Shown here one piece after another: positions 17,668-26,620 of a stretch of DNA of 64,000 nucleotides; positions within the stretch are counted from its first letter, which is position 1, and each line of letters starts with the position of its first letter. The stretch is taken from assembly GCA_030584065.1 (NCBI GenBank), contig CP129489.1, positions 706,640 to 770,639 of the forward strand, read 5' to 3'. Under the pieces are notes generated by a model, which saw only the letters and a list, made by a program, of their open reading frames with translations, was not told the origin of the DNA and did no database searches. A program made the translations under genes and the position numbers. This DNA comes from Flavobacteriales bacterium. Its GTDB lineage: Bacteria; Bacteroidota; Bacteroidia; Flavobacteriales_F; PHOS-HE28.

Positions 17668-19814
17668 TCCTCTACGTCACTTACAACGATCAGCCCAGCG
17701 GCGTCTATTGGAGCCAGGTGACCGATGTGGTCGATCACCTGAATGCGCTTGGCGGACAGCCGGTGCGCTTGGTGGCATTGGTTTCCTTGCGCGGCTACCT
17801 CCGCTCCCGGCGGCTCATCCGCGAACGCAGCCCTTCGGCCATCGTCCTGCCCATGGTTCCGCGGCAGCACAATTGGCGCGTGAACTGGATCTGGCTCTGG
17901 GTCGTCTGTCGGCTGCTCAGGCCATCCGGGGCAATCTGCAGGGGCATCTTTGCCACGGCGCTCGCCCTGCGGCTGCGAGACCGCGGCCTGCTGGCCCAGG
18001 TCTGCTTCGATGCGCGCGCCGCCTATGGCGCGGAATGGCAGGAGTACCGGGTGGTGGACGACGATCGCCTCATCGCCGAATGCGTTCAGCTGGAGCGCGA
18101 TGTGGTGGGCCAGGCCGACCTGCGAATGGCCGTGAGCGAGGCGCTGGTGGAGCATTGGCGCAAGACCCTCGGGTACGATGCTACCCGGCATCTGGTGATT
18201 CCCTGCACGCTGGGTCGCAGCGTGGAGGCCTTGCCCAAGCGGCAGCAGAATGGCTTGCGGAAGGAGCTGGGATGGAGCCCGGATGATGTGGTGGTGGTCT
18301 ATTCGGGCACGGCCGTGGGCTGGCAATCGCTCGAGCTCGCCGAGCAAGTGGTCTCCCCGTGGCTGGCGGCCGATGCGCGGCACCGTATGCTCTTCCTCAG
18401 CACGGGCCATCCGGTGATCGAGCGCATGAAGGCCCGGTTCCCCCAGCAAGTGGACCACCGCTGGGTGCCTCACCGCCGCGTGCGTGCCATGCTCCAGGAC
18501 TGCGATATCGGCCTGCTGCTGCGAGAGGATCGCATCACGAACCGGGTGGCTTCGCCCACCAAGTTCGCGGAGTACCTCAGCGCAGGCCTTGCGGTCGCCA
18601 TATCCGATCACGTGGGCGACTTCAGTGACCTGGTGCAGCGGGAGCGGCTCGGGCAGGTGCTGCGCGCTGGCGACGGCCTTGCCCTTGGCAAGCCCCCTGA
18701 TGCCGATGCGGAGCGGCTCATGGCCTTCGCGCGGGAGCGATTCACCAAGGAGGCCTTCGACACGGCCTACCGGATGGTGAAGGCATGCATGGCGGCCGAG
18801 CCCGAGCTGCCCGCTTCCTCGCCCTTCGCCACCCATGAGCCGGGCCCTGCGGTTTCCATCATCGTCCCCAGCTTCAACAAAAGGGGGTTCATCGGCGATA
18901 TGGTCCGCAGCGTGCAGGCACAGACCGATGGCCGATGGGAGCTGATCATCGTGGACGATGCGAGCTCCGATGGCAGCGTGCAGCTGTTGCAAGGCATGGC
19001 GGCGGTCGATCCGCGCATCGTGGTCATTCCCCTGGAGACCAATCACGGCGCCAACCACTGCCGCAACCTGGGCATCGGCCGTGCACGGGGAAGGTGCATC
19101 ATCTTCCTCGATGCCGATGACCTGCTCGCTCCCCATTGCGTGGCCCGGCGCATGGCGGTCATGGAAGGGAGCGGTTTCCATTTCTCGGTGTCGACCATGG
19201 AGGTCTTCAGGGATCGTCCTGGTGATGCGGGGCACCGTTGGGTGCCGCTCACGCGCGACCCTATCGGCGACTTCTTCAGCCACAAGCTCCCCTGGCAGAC
19301 GATGCAGCCCATCTGGGATCGCTCCTTCCTGCAGGTCCTCGGCGGCTTCGATCCGGCATTCTCCCGGCACCAGGACGTGGAGCTCCATACCCGGGCGCTC
19401 CTGGCGCCCGGGGTCCGGTTCCGGCTGCGGCTCACTGAGCCGGATTGCTACTACCGGATCGCCGAGGAGCGCAAGGTGATCGACCCCCAGCGGCTCCTGC
19501 GGAGCTTCGCGGAGTCGGCTGTGCTGTACCGCCGCAAGTTCACGCAGGACGCTGAGCGGCTCGGCCGAACCGACCTCCTGCTGGGGATCATCCACCGCAC
19601 CTACCTGCAGATGCTGCTCTATGCGAAGCTGCGCCGGATAGACGGCGCTGTCCTCGCCGCTCTCGAGGATGTGCTATTGGGACCCGGCGGCCGCTCCATC
19701 CCTCCGGGCAAGCGCTGGCTCTTCGCGGTCACGCGGTGGTACAACCTGCTCCCGATGCGCATCCCCGGGGTCAACCTCGTGATCTCCAAGCTCATCACGG
19801 GAGTCCGGCGATGA
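17664..19814 (+). CDS. GT4-GT2 fusion glycosyltransferase
   Basis: 716 residues from a GTG that overlaps the wecB stop. The N-terminal part (about 1-375) is a GT-B (family 4-like) transferase with VVVYSGTAVGWQS and ASPTKFAEYLSAGLAVAIS as the nucleotide-sugar site. From residue 393 a GT-A family 2 domain follows (VSIIVPSFNKRGF, IIVDDASSDGS, FLDADDLLAPH). Two transferases of different fold in one chain suggest consecutive sugar additions. The C-terminal 120 residues are basic and amphipathic, possibly membrane-associating. It ends the overlap-coupled part of the operon. Confidence 0.86.
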   Translation: MILYVTYNDQPSGVYWSQVTDVVDHLNALGGQPVRLVALVSLRGYLRSRRLIRERSPSAIVLPMVPRQHNWRVNWIWLWVVCRLLRPSGAICRGIFATALALRLRDRGLLAQVCFDARAAYGAEWQEYRVVDDDRLIAECVQLERDVVGQADLRMAVSEALVEHWRKTLGYDATRHLVIPCTLGRSVEALPKRQQNGLRKELGWSPDDVVVVYSGTAVGWQSLELAEQVVSPWLAADARHRMLFLSTGHPVIERMKARFPQQVDHRWVPHRRVRAMLQDCDIGLLLREDRITNRVASPTKFAEYLSAGLAVAISDHVGDFSDLVQRERLGQVLRAGDGLALGKPPDADAERLMAFARERFTKEAFDTAYRMVKACMAAEPELPASSPFATHEPGPAVSIIVPSFNKRGFIGDMVRSVQAQTDGRWELIIVDDASSDGSVQLLQGMAAVDPRIVVIPLETNHGANHCRNLGIGRARGRCIIFLDADDLLAPHCVARRMAVMEGSGFHFSVSTMEVFRDRPGDAGHRWVPLTRDPIGDFFSHKLPWQTMQPIWDRSFLQVLGGFDPAFSRHQDVELHTRALLAPGVRFRLRLTEPDCYYRIAEERKVIDPQRLLRSFAESAVLYRRKFTQDAERLGRTDLLLGIIHRTYLQMLLYAKLRRIDGAVLAALEDVLLGPGGRSIPPGKRWLFAVTRWYNLLPMRIPGVNLVISKLITGVRR

Positions 19815-19842
19815 CCAGGCCCATCCGGAGCGGCGCTCCGCC

Positions 19843-19850
19843 TACTTTAG
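19843..19850 (+). promoter_or_regulatory. Possible -7 box (TACTTTAG) before the 19855 epimerase
   Basis: One mismatch to TAnnTTTG, ending 4 bases before the ATG at 19855, the same geometry as aroC. It may re-initiate transcription within the cluster. Confidence 0.4.
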
Positions 19851-19854
19851 CGCC

Positions 19855-20802
19855 ATGGCTGAAAGGGTCCTGATCACAGGGGGCGCGGGCTTCATCGGCT
19901 CTGCGCTGGCGGGTAGATTGGCCCACTCGGGCCGCGAAGTGTGGGTGATGGACAACCTCAGCTTCGGCCGCCGCGAGCTCGCCCCGGTGTCCGACGAGCG
20001 GTTCTTGGAAGTGGACATCCGCGATCGCGGTGCCGTGAGCCGGGCGCTCCAGCGATGCAGTCCGGATTGGGTCCTGCACCTGGCCGCCATCCATTTCATC
20101 CCTTACTGCAATGCGCACCCCATTGAGGCTGCGGATGTGAATGTGACCGGTACGATCAACGTGCTGGATGCCTGCGCGGCGGGCGGTAAGGTCAAGCAGG
20201 CCTTCGTGGCCAGCACCGCGGCGGTCTATCCCATCGCAGATGGGCCGCTGGGGGAGGAGCATCCCACCGGTCCCCTCGACATCTACGGCATCACCAAGCT
20301 GGCCGCCGAGCGGATCGCCGGCGAGTTCGCACTGCGCACCGGCATACCGACGATCATCGGCCGTTTCTTCAATGCATTCGGGCCGAACGAGACCAACCCG
20401 CACTTGATTCCCGAGATCCAGCGGCAGGTGCTCGCAGGTTCGCGCACGCTTCACTTGGGCAACCTCGACCCCAAGCGCGATTTCATCCACACGGAGGACA
20501 TGGCGCGTGCCATGGAGGCGCTGCTCACCGCAGGAGTGAGGGGCTGCGATGTGTTCAACATCGGCCGCGGCATCGAATACAGCGTTCGGGACATCGTTGC
20601 GGCATTCGAGCGGCAACTCGGTGAGCCCCTCTCCATCGAGGTGGATGCCAAGCGGGTGCGCAAAGTGGAGCGGATGCACCTGCTGGCCGATGTATCCAAG
20701 CTCAAGCGCATCACCGGTTGGGAGCCCCGCTGGGGCATCGATGAAGGGGTGGCCACGCTGCTCCGGGAGACGCCTGCCGAATGGAAGATGGCGATTCCTT
20801 GA
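19855..20802 (+). CDS. NAD-dependent sugar-nucleotide epimerase/dehydratase
   Basis: 315 residues of the extended short-chain dehydrogenase family acting on UDP- or dTDP-sugars. Rossmann motif GGAGFIGS at the N-terminus, serine in ASTAAVY, and the catalytic pair YGITK. The segment GRFFNAFGPNETN and the cofactor/substrate FIHTEDMARA match UDP-glucose 4-epimerase-like proteins, but exact specificity cannot be assigned. It follows the fusion transferase by 40 bases behind a possible own promoter; its 3' end overlaps the next gene by 22 bases. Confidence 0.88.
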   Translation: MAERVLITGGAGFIGSALAGRLAHSGREVWVMDNLSFGRRELAPVSDERFLEVDIRDRGAVSRALQRCSPDWVLHLAAIHFIPYCNAHPIEAADVNVTGTINVLDACAAGGKVKQAFVASTAAVYPIADGPLGEEHPTGPLDIYGITKLAAERIAGEFALRTGIPTIIGRFFNAFGPNETNPHLIPEIQRQVLAGSRTLHLGNLDPKRDFIHTEDMARAMEALLTAGVRGCDVFNIGRGIEYSVRDIVAAFERQLGEPLSIEVDAKRVRKVERMHLLADVSKLKRITGWEPRWGIDEGVATLLRETPAEWKMAIP

Positions 20803-21953
20803 CCAGCGGGAGGGGCACCGATCGCGTGCTGCGCGTCGTACTGTGCACCGATGGCGTGTTCCCGCATGCCTTGGGCGGCATGCAGCGCCATTCGCGGCTG
20901 CTGGCCGAGCACCTGGCCCGGACACCGGGCATCGAGATCACCGTGCTCCATCCGCACGATGTGCAGGTCTTCGCGCCTGCGTCAGGCATCCATGAGGCTC
21001 ACGTGGCCCCGCTCGATCCCGGCCGGAATTACCTGCTGGAGCTGTGGCGGTACAGCGGGCGAATGGCAGCCGCGGTCGAGGCGCTGAACCCCGATGCGGT
21101 CCTTTCCCAAGGGTTCAGCGTCTGGAAGGGCAGCCAGGCTTTCTCCGGTCGCTTGTTGGTGATGCCGCACGGGTTGGAGATGTTCCAGGGCTTGACCATG
21201 AGGGATCGGGTCATCGGATGGCCATTCCGCATCGCGCTGCGCAGCGTGGTGCGCAAGGCGGCGGTGGTGGTTTCGCTCGGCGGCCGCCTTACGCCCATCC
21301 TGGAACGCCTCACCCGCGGAAGCCGCGCCCGGGTCGCAGTGGTCCCCAACGCGGTCGAGGCCCCGGCCATCCCACCGCCGTTCCCAGTGGATCGCCGGCC
21401 GTTGAACCTGCTGTTCGTGGGGCGTTTCGCGTTCAACAAGGGAATCGATGTGCTCCTTCAGGTGGCACGCAGGCTGGTCGATGAGGGGCGAGGGGATGAG
21501 GTGCGGTTCGTGCTGGCCGGCGACGGCCCGGAGAAGGCGCGGATGGAGCGTGATGGGCTGCCATCCAACGTGATGCTCGCCGGGAAAGTGGATGATGCGC
21601 GGCTCGAGCAACTCTATGCCGAATGCCATGCGCTGGTGCTCCCCACGCGCTTCGAGGGCATGCCGACGGTGGTGCTGGAGGCCATGGCGCGCGCGCGACC
21701 CGTCATCGTCAGCGATGTGGGCGCCAGCGCGGAGCTGGTCGACTCCACCAACGGATGGCTCCTTCCGGCCGGGGATTCGCATGCGCTCCACCAAGCCATC
21801 CTCGGCATGCTCGCACTGCCGTTGGACTCCCTGAAGGCCAGGGGTGCGGCCGGCAGGTCACGGGTGACGGAACGGTTCACTTGGGAGAGGGTGGTGAACG
21901 CGTTCAGCGAGCTGCTGGCGGCGCCGTCGGTGAGCGACCCATCCCATCCATGA
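20781..21953 (+). CDS. GT4 family glycosyltransferase
   Basis: 390 residues, GT-B fold. N-terminal domain has the acceptor loop FPHALGGMQRHSRLLAEHL; the C-terminal domain has LLFVGRFAFNKGIDVLL, LAGDGPEKARME and the donor motif RFEGMPTVVLEAMARARPV (EX7E type). Start overlaps the epimerase by 22 bases. The 3' end overlaps the convergent SGNH gene by 50 bases, so transcripts of the two operons would be antisense at their ends. Sugar specificity unknown. Confidence 0.9.
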   Translation: MEDGDSLTSGRGTDRVLRVVLCTDGVFPHALGGMQRHSRLLAEHLARTPGIEITVLHPHDVQVFAPASGIHEAHVAPLDPGRNYLLELWRYSGRMAAAVEALNPDAVLSQGFSVWKGSQAFSGRLLVMPHGLEMFQGLTMRDRVIGWPFRIALRSVVRKAAVVVSLGGRLTPILERLTRGSRARVAVVPNAVEAPAIPPPFPVDRRPLNLLFVGRFAFNKGIDVLLQVARRLVDEGRGDEVRFVLAGDGPEKARMERDGLPSNVMLAGKVDDARLEQLYAECHALVLPTRFEGMPTVVLEAMARARPVIVSDVGASAELVDSTNGWLLPAGDSHALHQAILGMLALPLDSLKARGAAGRSRVTERFTWERVVNAFSELLAAPSVSDPSHP

Positions 21954-22797
21954 GCAGCCGTGTGAATCGCTTGGCTCCCTTGGCGTTCAAGTGGTCGCTG
22001 TTCGCGAACAGGCTGTCACCTCGGAAGAGGTCCAGGGAGCCGATGATCGCGATGCCCTGCTCGGCATACCGGCGGCCGAGCGAATCGAATCGCATCAGGT
22101 ATTCCGGAGGGATCCCTGCCAGATAGGATTCATGCACGGGGACCCTTGCGAGGTAGAGCGCGATACCGTCCTGCTCGCATCGGTTCACGATGGAGTCCAG
22201 GTAGGCGATGGCCTGCCCCGAAATGGGGGCGACTGCCCCGTCCGCTTCAAGGAAATGCCGCTCCAGGGCCTCCTGCGAGTCATTGCGGAACCGGGCACGC
22301 AGCCCGCTGAATTCGCCCAAATAATGGATATGCGTCTCCTTGGGCGCGGTGCAGAGCTGCATGAATACCGTGCGCAGGTAAGTCTTCTTGTGCAAGGGGA
22401 GCCGCATGGCTTCGCTGGCCGATAGCAACGGATAGGTGCGCATCATCAGCCGTTCGGTGGACCAACCGTGGTCCTTGAACCGGCGCGGGTCCTTCTCGCT
22501 GATATTGTGCGGTGCGAATCCGATGATGACCGTGTCGATGGGATTCGTTTCGAGCAGTTTGCGGAGCTTGAACCAGCTCAGCATATAGGGCTCAGCGGGC
22601 AGGGCGGCATTGCGCGCACCGATGAGCACCGCTGTGTCCACCGCGCAGCCGATGTGGGAGTCGCCTAAAGCGAGCGTGGCGTGCCTCAGCATCGGGCGCT
22701 CGTGCCGCATCTCCCGCAGGTTCCAGGTCGCCATCACCGCGGCCCAAATGCCTGCGATGCCCGCGAACCAGGCCAGCAGGGTGAGGAATCCGCGCAT
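21904..22797 (-). CDS. SGNH-fold partner of the MBOAT acyltransferase
   Basis: 297 residues: one N-terminal membrane anchor (about 3-25), then a periplasmic SGNH-hydrolase-like domain with the nucleophile block LALGDSHIG and the C-terminal NSDHLNAKGAKRF supplying the Asp-His pair. Proteins of this type (DltD, AlgJ/AlgX, PatB) work with an MBOAT protein to put acetyl or other acyl groups on extracellular polymers. It starts one base after the MBOAT stop, the usual pair arrangement. Identity to any named family is inferred from motif and context. Confidence 0.8.
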   Translation of the reverse strand: MRGFLTLLAWFAGIAGIWAAVMATWNLREMRHERPMLRHATLALGDSHIGCAVDTAVLIGARNAALPAEPYMLSWFKLRKLLETNPIDTVIIGFAPHNISEKDPRRFKDHGWSTERLMMRTYPLLSASEAMRLPLHKKTYLRTVFMQLCTAPKETHIHYLGEFSGLRARFRNDSQEALERHFLEADGAVAPISGQAIAYLDSIVNRCEQDGIALYLARVPVHESYLAGIPPEYLMRFDSLGRRYAEQGIAIIGSLDLFRGDSLFANSDHLNAKGAKRFTRLLMDGMGRSPTAPPAAR

Positions 22798-22798
22798 A

Positions 22799-24232
22799 TC
22801 AGAACTGGAAATAGATGAATTCCTGCTCCTTCCCTCCGAAGGCGATGATCCCCGCCAACAGCCCATAGTAGACGGCCCACCGGACGCTGCGCGAGGGTAC
22901 CCGGTTGAGCAGCTCCAACGGGTGCCTGAGCGTGCGTGAAGCCCATTCTGCGGCGACGAGGAACAGGATGATCGCGAAGACATCGAATGGCCTTACGGTG
23001 GGCACCGTGAATAGCGTAGGGCTCAGGATGCCTCCGATGTGGGTCAGCGCGGCATCCATGGTCTCGGCCCGGAAGAAGATCCAGGCAAGCACGGTGAGCA
23101 GGAAGGTCGTGGCCATCCCCCAGGCCTCCCTCAGGCTGGGCAGCAGTGCGCCCTGCGCCACGGTGTCAAGGTTCCTCCTGTTCCGGTCGGCCACGAGAAG
23201 TGGGATGAAGAAGGCCGCGTTCAGGGCGCCCCAGCAGATGAAGGTCCAATTGGCACCATGCCAGAATCCGCTGAGGACGAAGATGATCATCGTGTTGCGG
23301 ATGCGGTTCAAAGCAGATCCTCGGCTGCCCCCCAAGGGGATGTAAACGTAGTCGCGGAACCACGTGCTGAGGCTGATGTGCCATCGGCGCCAGAATTCGG
23401 CGATGTCGCGCGAGAAATAGGGGACGGCGAAGTTCCGCATCAGCTCGAATCCGAACAGCCGGGCGCAGCCGATGGCGATGTCGCTGTAGCCGCTGAAATC
23501 GCAGTAGATCTGGAAGGTGAACAGCAATGCGCCGACCAGGAGCGTGCTGCCCGTGTGCTCGCCGGGGGCATCGAAGATGACGTCGGCGAAGGATGCGCAA
23601 TTGTCAGCTACCACCACTTTCTTGAAGAGCCCCCAGAGCATCTGCCGCAGGCCATCGACCGCGAGCGCACGGTCGAAGGACTTCGCCACCTTGAACTGGG
23701 GCAGCAGGCTTATGGCGCGCTCGATGGGCCCGGCGACCAGCTGCGGGAAGAAACTGACATACGAGAGGAAGGCGACCGGATCACGCTCCGGACGCATCTG
23801 CCTGCGGTACACGTCGATCGTGTAGCTCATCGTCTGGAAGGTGTAGAAGCTGATTCCCACGGGCAGCACCACGTCAAGGTGGGGAAGCGCGAGGGGCTTG
23901 CCCAGCAGGCTGAACGCCTCTTCCACATTGGCGGCGAAGAAGTTGTAGTACTTGAATGCCCCGAGCATGCCCAGGTTCGCCCCTATGCTCAGCCAGAGGA
24001 GGGCCTTCCTTCTGCCGGCCCGCGCCTCACCGTCCAGAGCCAGAGCAACCATGTAGTCGATGCCGGAACTCAACGCGATCAAGCCGAGGAAGCGAGGGTC
24101 CCACCAGCCGTAGAAGACGTAGCTCGCCGCAAGGAGGAAGAGGTTCCGCGCTCCGACCGACTTGAATGCGAACCAGTACCCCGCGAACACGATGGGGAGG
24201 AATACCGCGAAATCGATGGAATTGAAGAGCAT
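22799..24232 (-). CDS. MBOAT-family O-acyltransferase (AlgI/PatA type)
   Basis: 477 residues, about 10-12 membrane segments. It moves acyl groups from a cytoplasmic donor across the membrane for modification of a surface polymer. Signatures: VLPVGISFYTFQTMSYTIDVYR, FFPQLVAGPIER, DFSGYSDIAIG, FWRRWHISLSTWFRDYVYIPLGG, and the catalytic histidine in SGFWHGANWTF. Length matches AlgI. It lies 39 bases after the third FGE-like gene and one base before the SGNH gene, inside one apparent minus-strand operon. Confidence 0.94.
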   Translation of the reverse strand: MLFNSIDFAVFLPIVFAGYWFAFKSVGARNLFLLAASYVFYGWWDPRFLGLIALSSGIDYMVALALDGEARAGRRKALLWLSIGANLGMLGAFKYYNFFAANVEEAFSLLGKPLALPHLDVVLPVGISFYTFQTMSYTIDVYRRQMRPERDPVAFLSYVSFFPQLVAGPIERAISLLPQFKVAKSFDRALAVDGLRQMLWGLFKKVVVADNCASFADVIFDAPGEHTGSTLLVGALLFTFQIYCDFSGYSDIAIGCARLFGFELMRNFAVPYFSRDIAEFWRRWHISLSTWFRDYVYIPLGGSRGSALNRIRNTMIIFVLSGFWHGANWTFICWGALNAAFFIPLLVADRNRRNLDTVAQGALLPSLREAWGMATTFLLTVLAWIFFRAETMDAALTHIGGILSPTLFTVPTVRPFDVFAIILFLVAAEWASRTLRHPLELLNRVPSRSVRWAVYYGLLAGIIAFGGKEQEFIYFQF

Positions 24233-24271
24233 CGGTCACATCAGCCTCCTATGGCCGAACGGAGGGCTGCA

Positions 24272-25051
24272 TCAACGCGTGTAGCAGCAGCGGTAGGATT
24301 GATGCTCATTGGACACGTACCAGGCCGTGGCATTCGAGCAGTTCGGCCCGACCAGCCTCACGGAGTTGTCCTCGTTGGCGGTGTCATCGGTGTACTCCCA
24401 GTTGTTCACCATGTTCGCCAGCCCCAAGGAACTCCGCAGCTGGCAGGCGTTGAACCACTCTCCCCAGGTGCAGAGCCGTTTGCCCTCTTGCGTGCATGCG
24501 GCTGCCGCATCGAAGAAGCTGATGGGGGACCGCTCATCCAGGTCGATGCAGAATTGCGAGGTGGCTGCGACCATGCCATCAGGGCATTCCTTCCGACGAT
24601 GGCTCACCCCGTTCATCACGTGGTATTCGGTTCCATCGAAGACCAGGGAGAGGAGCGTGCCCCCTGCGATCGAGGCGCCATCGATGGGTTCTCCGGCCCG
24701 CCAAACGACCGGGTAGGGGCCGGTGCCATTGAGTTCAAGTGTCACTCCACCTGCAGGGAGGGCATCCGGCACGGTCACCACGACATTCATCCCGGGCGTC
24801 GGCGCTCCATCCAAGGCGGGGAGCGCAAGCGACCAGGCTGAGCCACTCGGTGCAATGATGGACCGATGCGTACCGCTTTGATCCTGTGCGGCGCTCAGGA
24901 TCGCTCCCGGGACGGATACGGGCGGCACGCCGAGCACTTGGCGATCCGAGGCGGCCTGGCCGTCGAACTGCAGCGGTTTGTCGATGCCGATCTGCGGCAG
25001 GCACGGCAATGCGAGCAGGAGGCAGATGCCGGTGATCGGTAAGCGTGGCAT
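24272..25051 (-). CDS. Secreted eight-cysteine FGE/C-lectin-like protein (copy 3)
   Basis: 259 residues with a signal peptide (about 1-18). Three parts: an N-terminal stretch (PLQFDGQAASDRQVLGV) shared with its two neighbours; a middle beta module (about 85-150; GVTLELNGTGPYPVV, LVFDGTEYHVM) resembling repeats of phage tail fibres; and a C-terminal FGE-sulfatase/C-lectin-like domain with QFCIDLDE, GKRLCTWGEWFNAC, RLVGPNC and terminal YRCCYTR. The cysteine order C-C-C-C-C-C-CC is identical in all three copies. Starts one base after the upstream copy. It probably binds a ligand; no formylglycine-generating chemistry is claimed. Confidence 0.72.
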   Translation of the reverse strand: MPRLPITGICLLLALPCLPQIGIDKPLQFDGQAASDRQVLGVPPVSVPGAILSAAQDQSGTHRSIIAPSGSAWSLALPALDGAPTPGMNVVVTVPDALPAGGVTLELNGTGPYPVVWRAGEPIDGASIAGGTLLSLVFDGTEYHVMNGVSHRRKECPDGMVAATSQFCIDLDERSPISFFDAAAACTQEGKRLCTWGEWFNACQLRSSLGLANMVNNWEYTDDTANEDNSVRLVGPNCSNATAWYVSNEHQSYRCCYTR

Positions 25052-25052
25052 G

Positions 25053-25829
25053 TCAACGGAGGTGATAGCAGCACCGTGCGCGGCCGGGTTGGCTTACCAA
25101 GGTGGTGCGCTGGCTCATGCACGTGGTCCGGCCGGCCTGGTCTGCGCCATGGGTATGGTTGCTCGTATCATCGATCCATTCCCAGCTGCTGAACATGCCC
25201 GAGAGCTGGTTGCCCAAGAGCATGCAGGCGCTGGCGTATTCGCCCCATGTGCACAAGCGGCCTCCGCGTGAGGCGCATTGGCCGATGGCCCATAGCCAGG
25301 TGCCTTGGGCGGACCCGGGCGATGATTCAATGCAATAGCTGGGGTTGACCTGGACGAAGCCGCTAGGGCAGGAGCGCTCAGCAGCGGATAGCAGGGTGAA
25401 TCGGCCCTCTGCCTGGATCACCTCGGCCACTGTGCCGGCTTCGAGCTGCCCGAGCGCAACGGGCAATCCATCGGGGCGTACCAGCGGCAAGGGGGGCAGG
25501 CCGTCCACGGCTATGTGCAGCTGGCCCGCCAAGGGGCCGGGCACGCGGAACCTGACCAGCATCCCTTCTGCATAGGAAGTTGCTGGAGGCGAGAGCTGCA
25601 AGGCAATCACCGTGTCCTGAATGGTGGGCTCGCCCCACGCCCAAGCGGCGCGCACCGATCCGCCAACGGTAATCGCAGCGGTACCAGAGGCCGGTTCGGC
25701 CAGGTTCACCACCGCGCGCTCCTGTTCCGGCCCGGTGAGCACCAGTGGCACATCAAGGCGTACCTGTGCGCTCACGGTCTGAGCTGCGGTCACAAGGCTG
25801 AAGGCCAATGGCAGGGTCCGCTTCATCAT
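25053..25829 (-). CDS. Secreted eight-cysteine FGE/C-lectin-like protein (copy 2)
   Basis: 258 residues from the ATG at 25829 (MMKRTLPLAF, signal peptide ending VSAQ). Same three-part build as its neighbours: N-terminal LVLTGPEQERAVVNL, tail-fibre-like module (about 95-155; SYAEGMLVRFRV), then the cysteine-rich domain with SYCIESS, GGRLCTWGEYASAC, EWIDDTSNHT and ARCCYHLR. The start overlaps the upstream stop (ATGA). Divergence between copies is large outside the cysteines and the RLCT(W/F)xE(W/Y) motif, consistent with different ligands. Function unknown. Confidence 0.72.
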   Translation of the reverse strand: MMKRTLPLAFSLVTAAQTVSAQVRLDVPLVLTGPEQERAVVNLAEPASGTAAITVGGSVRAAWAWGEPTIQDTVIALQLSPPATSYAEGMLVRFRVPGPLAGQLHIAVDGLPPLPLVRPDGLPVALGQLEAGTVAEVIQAEGRFTLLSAAERSCPSGFVQVNPSYCIESSPGSAQGTWLWAIGQCASRGGRLCTWGEYASACMLLGNQLSGMFSSWEWIDDTSNHTHGADQAGRTTCMSQRTTLVSQPGRARCCYHLR

Positions 25830-26620
25830 CGGTGCGTGCAGCAGCGGAATCTCCCGCGTCCGTTCGAGATGCTCGCTTGGCCGCCATGTCCGCAATTGAT
25901 GCCCACGGGGCTTCCAGCGGTCCCGTCTCCTCCGTTGCCCACCAGCTTGGCCCCGTTCGCGTTGTTGGCAGCGCTATCTACCCACTCGTAGTCCAGGACG
26001 GTTCCGATGAACCCCGGATTCGATTGGCACGTGTGAACCCATTCAGCGAATGTGCAGAGCCGTGCATCCTTGGAGCGGCAATGCTGCAAGGCGGCGAGGA
26101 AGGTGGTGTCGGCTTGGGCGCTGTCCTCGATGCAGAACTCCCTGGCCCCGATGGAGTAACCTTGTCGGCAGGGGAGGTAGGTGGATGACAGCACCCGGAA
26201 GGCCTGACCATCGTAGGCCATTCGCACCGGGACGCCAGGAACAAGATCCGCACTGTCCAGCGGCAGCCCCCCATGCTTCAAGAGCAATCGAGGTCCAAGA
26301 CCATTGAGGCTCACGGTGGCAGCCGCGCTGTTCGATTCCGTGAGCACCATCGTCACCAGCATGCCGGCGGTATATGCCGATGGGGCGGGGGACAGGTCGC
26401 CCTCCAGCACAGCGCTCCCATTCACTTCCACGAAGGAGGTTGCCTGATTCCTCGCTGCATCCACGCTCACCGCGGCATCAGCGGATACAGGATAGGCCAA
26501 CCCCTCCACTTGACGCTGCTCGGGTGCGGAGCCGGTCAGCACCAAGCGTGCGGCGGATTCAAGCTGAGCCTGTCCAGTAAATGGCAGGGCGATCAGCAGT
26601 ATGGCGCCGAGCGGTTTCAT
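25826..26620 (-). CDS. Secreted eight-cysteine FGE/C-lectin-like protein (copy 1)
   Basis: 264 residues, signal peptide about 1-19 (ends GQAQ). N-terminal RLVLTGSAPEQRQVEGL, then the clearest tail-fibre-like module of the three (about 80-150: SAYTAGMLVTMVL, AATVSLNGLGPRLLL, VRMAYDGQAFRVL), then the cysteine-rich domain with EFCIEDS, DARLCTFAEWVHTC, YEWVDSAANN, KLVGNGGDG and FRCCTHR. Start overlaps the stop of the upstream T9SS cargo (ATGA). It has no T9SS sorting domain itself, so it is periplasmic, or depends on a partner for surface display. Confidence 0.73.
   Translation of the reverse strand: MKPLGAILLIALPFTGQAQLESAARLVLTGSAPEQRQVEGLAYPVSADAAVSVDAARNQATSFVEVNGSAVLEGDLSPAPSAYTAGMLVTMVLTESNSAAATVSLNGLGPRLLLKHGGLPLDSADLVPGVPVRMAYDGQAFRVLSSTYLPCRQGYSIGAREFCIEDSAQADTTFLAALQHCRSKDARLCTFAEWVHTCQSNPGFIGTVLDYEWVDSAANNANGAKLVGNGGDGTAGSPVGINCGHGGQASISNGRGRFRCCTHR

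Noticed and set aside
24272-26620. Diversity-generating retroelement with FGE-like target proteins
   Set aside because: FGE/C-lectin folds are common targets, but no reverse transcriptase and no template/variable repeat pair was seen in the window.
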